A DNA stretch of 32,625 nt. Origin: Alphaproteobacteria bacterium. Lineage in GTDB: Bacteria; Pseudomonadota; Alphaproteobacteria; Sphingomonadales; Sphingomonadaceae. Both the position numbers and the translations under genes were made by a program. Positions within the stretch are counted from its first letter, which is position 1, and every line of letters starts with the position of its first letter. A model generated the notes under the pieces. It worked only from the letters and a program-made list of their open reading frames with translations. It had not been told where the DNA came from and searched no databases. Positions 7,101-14,056 of the stretch are shown here, in pieces. Where the stretch lies: contig JAUIIG010000033.1 in assembly GCA_030431875.1 (NCBI GenBank), forward strand, positions 1-32,625, in the 5' to 3' direction.

Positions 7101-8246
7101 ATGGACATGAGCCTCGACGACCTTCAGACCCAAGCGAAAGCTGCGACCAAGCCGCTTGAACTGGCGGTAGTGCTGCCCACGCTCAACGAGCGCGGCAACA
7201 TCGCGCCGATGGTCGAACGGCTGGAAAAAGCGCTTGGCCCCTCGGGCTGGGAAGCCGTCTTCGTCGATGACAATTCGCACGACGGCACGGCCGAGGAAGC
7301 TCGCCGCATCGGGCAGACCGACCCGCGCATCCGCGTGATCCAGCGCATCGGCCGCCGCGGCCTTGCCAGCGCCGCGATCGAGGGCATGTGCGCCACCGCC
7401 GCGCCTTTCGTGGCGGTGATGGACGCCGATCACCAGCACGATCCCGCGCTGCTGAAGGACATGCTCGAAGCCGTGAAGTCGGGCGAATACGACCTCGCCT
7501 ATGCCAGCCGCTTTGCCGTGGGCGGCAATGCCGACGGGCTGACCAGCAAGGGCCGCGAGAACGGCAGCCGCCTGGCCAATGCCCTTGCCCGCAAGCTGAC
7601 CGGCACCGAACTGACCGACGCCATGAGCGGGTTCTTCCTCCTGCGCACAGACCAGTTGCGCAGCCAGGCGGAAGACCTCTCCGGCATCGGTTTCAAGATC
7701 ATGCTGGATATCCTCGCGACTGCCGAGCCGCGCCTCAAAGTGAAGGAATTCCCCTTGAAATTCGCCGAACGCCTGACCGGCGAAAGCAAGCTGGACCACG
7801 GTGTGGTGCTGGATTTCGCTGCCGGCCTGATCGAACGTTACCTTGGCCGCTGGGTCCCGGTGCGCTTTGCCCTGTTCGGCGTGGTCGGCGGGCTGGGCGT
7901 CTTCGTCCACATGGCCGTGCTTGCCGCGATCTACTGGCCCGACGAGGTCGGTTTCGGCCTTGCCCAGGCGACGGCAACCATGGTCGCCATGACCTTCAAC
8001 TTCTGGCTCAACAACCTGCTGACCTACCGCGACAAGAAGCTGTCGGGCGCGCAGGACATGTTCTGGGGCTGGCTGAAGTTCTGCGGCGCCTGTGCGGCGG
8101 GTGCCTTTGCCAATGTCGCCGTGGCTACCCTGCTCGAACAGAAGGGCCTCGTCTGGTGGGGCGCAGCCTTGGTCGGCGTGGCGATTGCCTCGGTCTGGAA
8201 CTACGCCTTGTCGAGCAAATTCGTCTGGGGCCGCTTCCGCCGCTAG
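7101..8246 (+). CDS. Polyprenyl-phosphate glycosyltransferase (DPM1-like GT2) fused to GtrA
   Basis: The product is 381 residues in two parts. Residues about 20-240 form a GT2 domain of the dolichyl-phosphate mannose synthase type (VVLPTLNERGN near 24, VDDNSHDGT near 53, DAD at 108-110 as the metal-binding DxD, GFFLLR near 176). It should transfer a hexose from a nucleotide sugar to undecaprenyl phosphate at the inner face of the membrane. Residues about 255-378 form a GtrA domain with four hydrophobic helices (VPVRFALFGVVGGLGV, FNFWLNNLLTYR, SKFVWGRF), thought to flip or handle the lipid-linked sugar. The convergent PMT-type gene (9001-10275) is a plausible user of the product. The sugar cannot be read from sequence. 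Confidence 0.88.
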   Translation: MDMSLDDLQTQAKAATKPLELAVVLPTLNERGNIAPMVERLEKALGPSGWEAVFVDDNSHDGTAEEARRIGQTDPRIRVIQRIGRRGLASAAIEGMCATAAPFVAVMDADHQHDPALLKDMLEAVKSGEYDLAYASRFAVGGNADGLTSKGRENGSRLANALARKLTGTELTDAMSGFFLLRTDQLRSQAEDLSGIGFKIMLDILATAEPRLKVKEFPLKFAERLTGESKLDHGVVLDFAAGLIERYLGRWVPVRFALFGVVGGLGVFVHMAVLAAIYWPDEVGFGLAQATATMVAMTFNFWLNNLLTYRDKKLSGAQDMFWGWLKFCGACAAGAFANVAVATLLEQKGLVWWGAALVGVAIASVWNYALSSKFVWGRFRR

Positions 8247-8291
8247 GCCTCCCTAGTCAGTGCCTGTCCGCCCCGGCGGATCAAGAAATTC

Positions 8292-8317
8292 GGAACCATA
8301 TTCGATTTCCACCCGTT
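8292..8317 (+). promoter_or_regulatory. EcfG-type general stress response promoter
   Basis: GGAACC (8292-8297), 16 nt, CGTT (8314-8317): an exact match to the alphaproteobacterial EcfG/SigT consensus with canonical spacing. It lies 54 bp upstream of the small membrane protein at 8371. This predicts control through the PhyR-NepR-EcfG partner switch. Confidence 0.7.
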
Positions 8318-8370
8318 CCTAGGTTCAAGAAGGACGCAGCCCCCCGGCGTCCCAAGGTTAGGAGCAAATC

Positions 8371-8553
8371 ATGGAAATTCTTGGACTTCTCGTCCTGCTG
8401 CTGGACATCTACGCGATCTACAACGTGCTCGTGAGCGGCTCGTCGCTGCCTGCCAAGGCACTTTGGACCCTGGGCATCATCGTGCTGCCGGTCATCGGCT
8501 TCATCGTGTGGCTCGTTGCCGGCCCGCGTGGCTCGGGTCGCGCCATCGCTTAA
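8371..8553 (+). CDS. Small PLDc_N-type membrane protein, copy 1
   Basis: The product is 60 residues with two predicted helices (about 3-22 and 29-50) joined by a short polar turn, resembling the N-terminal membrane domain of cardiolipin synthases (PLDc_N) as a stand-alone protein. Key residues are LDIYAIYNVL and LWTLGIIVLPVIGFIVWLVAGPRG. It ends shortly after the second helix. The protein encoded at 8784 is a clear paralogue. ATG 8371 follows AGGAGC at good spacing. An EcfG promoter precedes it, and a strong terminator follows at 8585. A role in envelope stress is inferred from the promoter only. Confidence 0.82.
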   Translation: MEILGLLVLLLDIYAIYNVLVSGSSLPAKALWTLGIIVLPVIGFIVWLVAGPRGSGRAIA

Positions 8554-8584
8554 GCGATAACGACGATAACGACACAATCAAACA

Positions 8585-8618
8585 ACGGCGGCCGGTCCCG
8601 AAAGGGGTCGGCCGTTTT
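8585..8618 (+). terminator. Intrinsic terminator after the first small membrane protein gene
   Basis: GGCCGGTCCC, loop GAAA, GGGGTCGGCC form a 10-bp stem including two G-U pairs, followed by a T-rich tract (GTTTTGTT). It isolates the EcfG-driven unit from the next gene. Confidence 0.75.
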
Positions 8619-8735
8619 GTTATGTAATGTCGCCGCGGTGCCAGTAATCGCGCCGTGCCCGGAACTGGAAGCATGGTGCCGTTTACCGGACGAGGTCAGC
8701 CGCCCATCGAAAGACTCGCCACTTCGCCGTCATTG

Positions 8736-8755
8736 TGTATTATATCACCAATACA
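8736..8755. promoter_or_regulatory. Inverted repeat, candidate operator
   Basis: TGTATT (8736-8741), 8 nt, AATACA (8750-8755): a perfect 6-bp inverted repeat in an unusually A+T-rich patch 29 bp before the gene at 8784. The position overlaps where -10/-35 elements would be, which fits a repressor operator. The regulator is unknown. Confidence 0.35.
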
Positions 8756-8783
8756 GTAAGGCAGACACACCACGGAGGCGCAA

Positions 8784-8981
8784 ATGCTCAGTTTCCTTTT
8801 CTGGACCACGATCATCGTGCTCGACATCTGGGCCGTGCTCAATGTCTGGCGGGTCAGCCGCAGCGACGTCGCCAAGGTGTTGTGGGCACTGGGGATTGTC
8901 GTCTTTCCTGTCGTCGGGCTGCTGGCATGGGGCGTCGCCGGGCCGAAAGACCCGGCGCTGCTGCCCGGCCCGCGCCGCTAG
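8784..8981 (+). CDS. Small PLDc_N-type membrane protein, copy 2
   Basis: The product is 65 residues and a tandem paralogue of the product of the gene at 8371. Both share an LDIxAxxNVxxxS core, AKxLWxLGIxVxPVxG, and WxVAGP(R/K) at the end of the second helix. Two membrane helices are expected with a short Pro/Arg tail. ATG 8784 is preceded by GGAGGCGCAA, a good ribosome-binding site. Its upstream region lacks the EcfG promoter of copy 1 and carries an inverted repeat instead, so the pair appears to be regulated separately. It converges with the PMT gene, 19 bp from that gene's stop. Function unknown. Confidence 0.82.
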   Translation: MLSFLFWTTIIVLDIWAVLNVWRVSRSDVAKVLWALGIVVFPVVGLLAWGVAGPKDPALLPGPRR

Positions 8982-9000
8982 AAGCGAAAAGCCCGGGACC

Positions 9001-10275
9001 TCACCGCCAACCCCCGGTCCATGCCCACATCAGGAAATCCTGCGCATCGCCCAGCGGGGCGGCGGTCAGGATCGGGTACCAGAAGGCGAAGAAGCCCAGC
9101 GCGCCCAGTGTCAGCGCCAGCGGCACCAGTCGCTCGCCGCGTTGCCAAAGGCGCTCGACGGCCAGGGCCAGCGCTGCGCTCAGCACCATGCCGGCGAGGA
9201 AGTAGTGGAAGTAGAACTGCACCGCCTTGGGTGCGACCACCCATAGCGCGAGGCTGGCGACATAGAGCACCACCAGCGCCAAGCAGTCGCGACGCTGCTG
9301 TTTCCAGCCGGTCCATGCGCACCAGCCGAGCGCGAGCAGGCCGAACCACATGGTCACCGGGTTGCCGATCAGCATGACCCCGCGCTGCGCTCCGTCGATA
9401 TTCTCGTAAAGATACCAGATCGCGCGGCGGTTCAGCACCCAGTCCCACCACTGGCTCTGGTAGGGATGCGGCTCGGGCACCTGAGTCTGCAGCGAGAGCA
9501 TGGTGCGGTGCAGGTCGACCAGACCCTCCGGCGTGCCCGAATGGACCTGCCAGTAGAGGAACGGCCAGAAGGTGGCGGCGTAGACCAGCAGCGGCACGAC
9601 GCCGAGCCAGATTGCCGCTTCCCACAGGCTCATGCCGCCCACCGGCCAGCCGCGCACAGAGCGCACCGGGCGACGGCGTCCGGCATAGAGGCGGGCGGCG
9701 AGGAAGGTCAGCCCCGGCAGCACGGCGAGGGGGATCGCGTTCCACTTGCAGGCCATGGCTGCACCCAGCGCCACACCCGCCACGGCCAGCCGCCAGCGGG
9801 CGGTCTCGTTCTCGCGGACGGCGCCCGCGCACATCCATAGCGCCAGCATCATGAAGCCGACCATGAACACGTCGAGCATGGCGATGCGGGCATGGACGAA
9901 GAGCAGGAAATTGGTCGCCACGAACAGGCCCGTCAGCAGGCTGGCGGCGCGGGTCTGGCTGGCGAACCACATGCCGCGCATGGTGGCGAACAGCGCCAGG
10001 GTGCCGAACAGCACCGACATGATCCGCCAGCCGAACGCGGTATCGCCAAACACCGCAATCCCCAGTGCGATCAGCTGCTTGGCGAGCGGCGGATGTTCGA
10101 GGTTGGTCGCCCAGTCGAGCTCGATCACCGCGCGCGCGGCGGGCAGGTAATGCACCTCGTCGAAGTAGGGTTCGCTGGGCACGCCGATGCGCACCAGGCA
10201 CAGCACGAGGAAGGCCAGGGCGATGGCGCAATTCCACAGGAAAGGGTCGCGGGAATGGTCTGGCGGAACGCTCAT
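9001..10275 (-). CDS. PMT-family phospholipid carrier-dependent glycosyltransferase
   Basis: The product is 424 residues and a polytopic membrane protein with about ten hydrophobic helices. It belongs to the GT39/PMT (protein O-mannosyltransferase) superfamily: FDEVHY (38-43, catalytic Asp-Glu), WATNLEHPPLAKQLIALG (about 54-70), and HARIAMLDVFMVGF (about 127-140). Such enzymes move a sugar from a polyprenyl-phosphate carrier to proteins or glycans on the periplasmic side. Start ATG 10275 is chosen over an upstream in-frame alternative because the PMT N-terminus normally begins a few residues before helix 1. It is divergent from metZ (76 bp). The GT2-GtrA protein at 7101 could supply its substrate. 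Confidence 0.9.
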   Translation of the reverse strand: MSVPPDHSRDPFLWNCAIALAFLVLCLVRIGVPSEPYFDEVHYLPAARAVIELDWATNLEHPPLAKQLIALGIAVFGDTAFGWRIMSVLFGTLALFATMRGMWFASQTRAASLLTGLFVATNFLLFVHARIAMLDVFMVGFMMLALWMCAGAVRENETARWRLAVAGVALGAAMACKWNAIPLAVLPGLTFLAARLYAGRRRPVRSVRGWPVGGMSLWEAAIWLGVVPLLVYAATFWPFLYWQVHSGTPEGLVDLHRTMLSLQTQVPEPHPYQSQWWDWVLNRRAIWYLYENIDGAQRGVMLIGNPVTMWFGLLALGWCAWTGWKQQRRDCLALVVLYVASLALWVVAPKAVQFYFHYFLAGMVLSAALALAVERLWQRGERLVPLALTLGALGFFAFWYPILTAAPLGDAQDFLMWAWTGGWR

Positions 10276-10345
10276 GCCCGTGTGGCGATAAGGGGGCAGG
10301 GGACCAAGGGCAATTGGCAAATCGGCAAGTGGCTCCTACACGGGC
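10276..10345. promoter_or_regulatory. Inverted repeat spanning the metZ leader
   Basis: GCCCGTGT (10276-10283) and ACACGGGC (10338-10345) are perfectly complementary and bracket nearly the whole PMT-metZ gap, ending 6 bp before the metZ ATG. Between them lie three spaced GGCAA units (10308-10330). If formed in RNA, the stem would cover the metZ ribosome-binding region. I could not match it to SAM-II, SAM/SAH or SAH riboswitch consensus. Confidence 0.3.
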
Positions 10346-10351
10346 GGCGAA

Positions 10352-11560
10352 ATGAAGAAAACTACCGGCTCCGATCCTTCCGTCACCGCGAAATGGCGTC
10401 CTGCGACGCAGGCCGTGCGCGCGGGCACCGTCCGCAGCCAGTTCGGCGAGACCAGCGAAGCGCTGTTCCTCACCTCGGGCTTTACCTACGACAGCGCCGA
10501 AGAAGTCGCCGCGCGCTTCGCCGGCGAGGCCGAGGGCATGCAGTACTCGCGCTTCAAGAACCCCACGGTGGAGATGCTGCAACAGCGCATCGCCGCGATG
10601 GAGGGTGCCGAGGCCTGCCTCGTGCAGGCAAGCGGGATGGCTGCCATGACTTCCTCGCTGCTGTGCATGCTGTCGGCGGGCGATCACGTGGTCGCGGGTC
10701 GTGCGGCCTTCGGCTCGTGCCGCTGGATCCTCGACAATGTCCTGAACCGGTTCGGCATCACCCATACGGTGGTGGACGGCACGGACAATGCGGCCTGGGA
10801 AGCCGCCGTGCAGCCCAACACCAAGGCCTTCTTCTTCGAGACCCCGGCCAACCCGACCATGGACCTGGTCGACCTCGAATTCGTCTGCGGCCTCGCGCGG
10901 TCGAAGGGGATCACCACTGTGGTCGACAATGCCTTTGCCACGCCGGTGCTGCAGCGGCCGATGGATTTCGGTGCGGACGTGGTCGCCTATTCGGCCACCA
11001 AGCTGATGGACGGACAGGGCCGCGTCATGGCGGGCGCCGTTTGCGCGTCGAAGCAGTGGATCGAGGAGAAACTCTCGCCGTTCCAGCGCAACACTGGCCC
11101 GATCTGCGCCCCGTTCAATGCCTGGGTGGTGCTCAAGGGGCTGGAAACGCTGTCGCTGCGCGCCAGGGCGCAGAGCGATAACGCGCTGCAGGTCGCCAGC
11201 TTCCTCGAAGAGCGCGGCCTGCGCGTGCTGCATCCCGGCCTTCCCAGCCACCCGCAGCACGACCTGTGCAAGCGACAGATGGTCGCCGCCGGGCCGATCT
11301 TCAGCTTGTTCGCGCCGAAGGGTCAGGAGCAGGCCATGGCGCTGTGCAATGCGCTGGAGCTGATCGATATCTCCAACAACATCGGCGATGCGAAGTCGCT
11401 GATGTGCCACCCGGCCAGCACCACGCACTACAACATGGGCGCCGAAGGCCGTGCTGCCGCAGGCATCGAGGACGGCATGTTGCGCCTCAACGTGGGGCTG
11501 GAAGATCCGCTCGATCTGATCGAGGACCTGGACCAGGCGCTGGGCCGCGTGGGGGTCTAA
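10352..11560 (+). CDS. metZ: O-succinylhomoserine sulfhydrylase
   Basis: The product is 402 residues in the Cys/Met metabolism PLP family. MetZ makes homocysteine directly from O-succinylhomoserine and sulfide in methionine synthesis. The PLP lysine is Lys217 in YSATKLMDGQGRVMAG; the MDGQGR sequence after the lysine is typical of MetZ and differs from the cystathionine gamma-synthase/beta-lyase versions. Also visible are YSRFKNPT (about 65-72), the ETPANPTMDLVD region (about 165-176), and the C-terminal RLNVGLEDPLDLIEDL. Length is normal. It stands alone; an inverted repeat spans its leader. A sulfhydrylase acting on O-acetylhomoserine is less likely but cannot be excluded. Confidence 0.92.
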   Translation: MKKTTGSDPSVTAKWRPATQAVRAGTVRSQFGETSEALFLTSGFTYDSAEEVAARFAGEAEGMQYSRFKNPTVEMLQQRIAAMEGAEACLVQASGMAAMTSSLLCMLSAGDHVVAGRAAFGSCRWILDNVLNRFGITHTVVDGTDNAAWEAAVQPNTKAFFFETPANPTMDLVDLEFVCGLARSKGITTVVDNAFATPVLQRPMDFGADVVAYSATKLMDGQGRVMAGAVCASKQWIEEKLSPFQRNTGPICAPFNAWVVLKGLETLSLRARAQSDNALQVASFLEERGLRVLHPGLPSHPQHDLCKRQMVAAGPIFSLFAPKGQEQAMALCNALELIDISNNIGDAKSLMCHPASTTHYNMGAEGRAAAGIEDGMLRLNVGLEDPLDLIEDLDQALGRVGV

Positions 11561-11624
11561 TTCCCTCAGCATCCTTGCCTAACGCACTGCTTTCGTTATC
11601 CCTTAGGGGATGACGGAGGGACTG

Positions 11625-13589
11625 ATGGCTTCTTCTTGGGTAAGGCTTGCCGCTGCGGGCCTGGTATTCGCAGCTGGCTTTGCGGCCACGCCGGCCTTGG
11701 CGCAGGAAGTGGAGGCCGCTTCGGTAATCCCGCCGGAAATCCCTACCAGCGCATTTGCCTCGCAGGCTGCCTTGCGCGGGGCGGAGCTTTCGCCCGACGG
11801 CAGCATGTTCGCCTATTCCACCCGGGTAAACGGCAGCACCTACATCGTCGTGCACGACGCCGACTCGCGCGAGATGGTCAACGGTTTCAACATTGGCGAC
11901 GAGCTGGATTTCGGCTGGTTCCGCTGGGCGGGGAACGACACGATCCTGTTCTCCATGACCGGGACCTGGCGCGACGATTACCGCTTTACCCGGCTCTATG
12001 CCTTCAACCTGCCGCGCCAGCAGGTCAACATCCTGCAATTGCGACGCATGGAACTGGACGGGAACGACATCGTCCATATCGATCCGGATGGGCGATACGT
12101 GCTCGTCAGCATTGCCGAATCCTATCGCGACTGGCCTGACGTCTGGCGGTTCGACCTTGATGGCGAGGGAGAGCCCGAGGGCGAAAAGGTGCTGAACAAG
12201 CAGGACGGTGTCTTCCAATGGATTGCCGACAATACCGGCGTCGTCCGGATCGGCCTGCGCGTTGCCACTGCCAGCCGGGTGGCGGTACGTTATCGCTCCA
12301 GCGCCGATGACGACTGGCGCGAGATCGCCCGCACCCGCTTCGACAACAACGACGAGGTGGACCTGTGGGATTTCTATGGCCTGCGCGCGGGCTCCGACAT
12401 GGCCTATTCGCTGGCGGTCCCGCCGGGAGCCCAGCGCCGCGCGCTGATGGAATTCGACTTCAACACCGGCGAAGTGGGACGGATTGTCCACCAGTCGGAA
12501 GAAGCGGACATCACCTCGGTCACTTTCGATGCGGAGATGAACCCGATCTCGCTGGGCCTGGCAGGCGACGATTTCCGCCGCGAATGGCTGGACGAAGATC
12601 TGCGAACGACCGTCGAAGCGCTGCGGCGGGCCTTGCCGGGCAGCTGGGTCTCCTTGCGGGACTGGTCGCGCGATCGCTCGCGCATGCTCGTACTGCAGTC
12701 GGGGCCCGCCGATCCGGGTGCGCTTTACGTGTTCACGCCGGGCGAACGGCGGCTGGACCTGATGGCCGAACTGCGCCCGCAAGTGCAGTCTGACTGGCTC
12801 AGCGAGCCCGAGGCGATCCGATACGATGCCCGCGACGGCACCTCGATCCATGCCTACCTCACCCTGCCACAGGGGCGCGAGCCGGAGGGCCTGCCGCTGA
12901 TCGTGCACCCGCACGGCGGCCCTTACGGCGTTCGCGACAGCGACAATTACGACGATACGGTGCAGTTGCTCGCCAACCGTGGCTACGCAGTGATCCAGCC
13001 GAACTATCGCGGGTCGGGCGGCTATGGCGAGGACTTTGAAGACCTGGGTTACGGCCAGATTGGCCGCGCCATGCAGGACGACCTCGACGATGCCGTTGCC
13101 TACCTGGTGAGCGAGGGTATCGCCGACCCCGAACGGGTATGCATTGTCGGCGGTTCCTACGGTGGTTTCGCTGCCGTCTGGGGCGCGATTCGCAACCCGG
13201 AGATCTATCGCTGCGCCGCCAGCTGGGCGGGGGTCATGCATTTCGAACGGCAGCTGGGGCACGATCGCAACTTCCTGTGGGGGCGCAATCGCAATCGCTG
13301 GGCCAACCGGGTGGATGGCGACCAGACCAACTTCGACCTCGACGACGTGTCGCCTGCCGTGCAGGTCGCGCGGCTGACGCGCCCGGTGCTGCTGGCCCAC
13401 GGGGAGGAGGACAACACCGTCCCCTTCAACCAGTTCACCTTGATGGTGAGCCGGGCAGAGAACGCCGATGTCGAGCTGGAGACACTGGTGCTGGAGGAGT
13501 CCGGGCACAACTTCGCCGGCGTGGATGACGAACAGGCCTGGTACGACGCGCTTGTTGAATTCCTGGAGCGCCACAATCCGGCGGACTGA
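11625..13589 (+). CDS. Secreted S9-family serine peptidase (prolyl oligopeptidase type)
   Basis: The product is 654 residues. A Sec signal ends near ALAQ (residue 27), so it acts in the periplasm or outside. A beta-propeller-like region (about 45-390) is followed by an alpha/beta-hydrolase domain: HPHGGPYG near 428-435, the nucleophile Ser511 in GGSYGG, Asp596 in EEDNTVP and His628 in SGHNF complete the triad. It should cleave short peptides (dipeptidyl/acylaminoacyl type). Start ATG 11625 is preferred because GGAGGG precedes it; an in-frame ATG at 11610 has no spaced ribosome-binding site. It lies 64 bp after metZ. With the M14 carboxypeptidase nearby it suggests peptide scavenging. Confidence 0.92.
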   Translation: MASSWVRLAAAGLVFAAGFAATPALAQEVEAASVIPPEIPTSAFASQAALRGAELSPDGSMFAYSTRVNGSTYIVVHDADSREMVNGFNIGDELDFGWFRWAGNDTILFSMTGTWRDDYRFTRLYAFNLPRQQVNILQLRRMELDGNDIVHIDPDGRYVLVSIAESYRDWPDVWRFDLDGEGEPEGEKVLNKQDGVFQWIADNTGVVRIGLRVATASRVAVRYRSSADDDWREIARTRFDNNDEVDLWDFYGLRAGSDMAYSLAVPPGAQRRALMEFDFNTGEVGRIVHQSEEADITSVTFDAEMNPISLGLAGDDFRREWLDEDLRTTVEALRRALPGSWVSLRDWSRDRSRMLVLQSGPADPGALYVFTPGERRLDLMAELRPQVQSDWLSEPEAIRYDARDGTSIHAYLTLPQGREPEGLPLIVHPHGGPYGVRDSDNYDDTVQLLANRGYAVIQPNYRGSGGYGEDFEDLGYGQIGRAMQDDLDDAVAYLVSEGIADPERVCIVGGSYGGFAAVWGAIRNPEIYRCAASWAGVMHFERQLGHDRNFLWGRNRNRWANRVDGDQTNFDLDDVSPAVQVARLTRPVLLAHGEEDNTVPFNQFTLMVSRAENADVELETLVLEESGHNFAGVDDEQAWYDALVEFLERHNPAD

Positions 13590-13639
13590 TGCGAGAGTCC
13601 CCTTGTGACGGGCGGGAATCCCGTTACGCTGCACGGGTA

Positions 13640-14056
13640 ATGACTCAGGCCACCATCTCTTCACTGTTCCAGCATGTCGCGATCACTGCCGGGGTTACCG
13701 TGCGCGTGTCGGTGAACTTCATGCCAGAGCAGTCGCGCGTGGGCGCGGGCCGCTGGTTCTGGGTCTACCATATCCGCATCGAGAACGGCCGCGACGAGCG
13801 CGTGCAGCTGAAGACGCGCCACTGGCGCATCAGCGATTCGAACGGGATGGTGAACCTCGTTGATGGCGAGGGCGTGGTGGGCGAAACGCCGGTGCTCGAA
13901 CCCGGGCAGACGCACGACTACGTCTCCGGCTGCGAACTGACGACCAACATGGGCGCGATGGAAGGCCACTACACCTTCGCCCATGCCGACGGCACGCTGT
14001 TCGAGGTGGCCATTCCGCATTTTACCCTCGCTGCTCCCGCGGAGCAGGAAGGGTAA
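13640..14056 (+). CDS. apaG: ApaG family protein
   Basis: The product is 138 residues with a fibronectin type III-like fold; ApaG is linked genetically to Co2+/Mg2+ tolerance and Ap4A metabolism but its biochemistry is unsettled. Family residues are clear: VTVRVSVNFMPEQS (residues 17-30), FWVYHIRIENGRDERVQLKTRHW, DGEGVVGETPVLEPG, YVSGCELTTNMGAMEGHYTF. ATG 13640 gives the usual N-terminus; an upstream in-frame ATG at 13587 overlapping the peptidase stop would add 17 residues without family support. Its stop codon (14054-14056) directly abuts the stop of the convergent M14 gene (14059-14057), leaving no intergenic base. Confidence 0.92.
   Translation: MTQATISSLFQHVAITAGVTVRVSVNFMPEQSRVGAGRWFWVYHIRIENGRDERVQLKTRHWRISDSNGMVNLVDGEGVVGETPVLEPGQTHDYVSGCELTTNMGAMEGHYTFAHADGTLFEVAIPHFTLAAPAEQEG

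Noticed and set aside
8661-8683. A second EcfG-like promoter, GGAAC...CGTT, before the micro-protein gene at 8784
   Set aside because: The spacing between GGAAC and CGTT is 14 nt instead of about 17, too short for a functional site by the consensus.
10276-10351. SAM-II or SAM/SAH riboswitch upstream of metZ
   Set aside because: The conserved cores of these families are absent; only a simple inverted repeat is visible.
8978-11572. An open frame of over 860 codons on the minus strand across the PMT and metZ genes
   Set aside because: It is out of phase with the PMT and antisense to metZ; its translation is rich in Arg, Ala and His with no family resemblance. Long antisense frames are expected in G+C-rich DNA.
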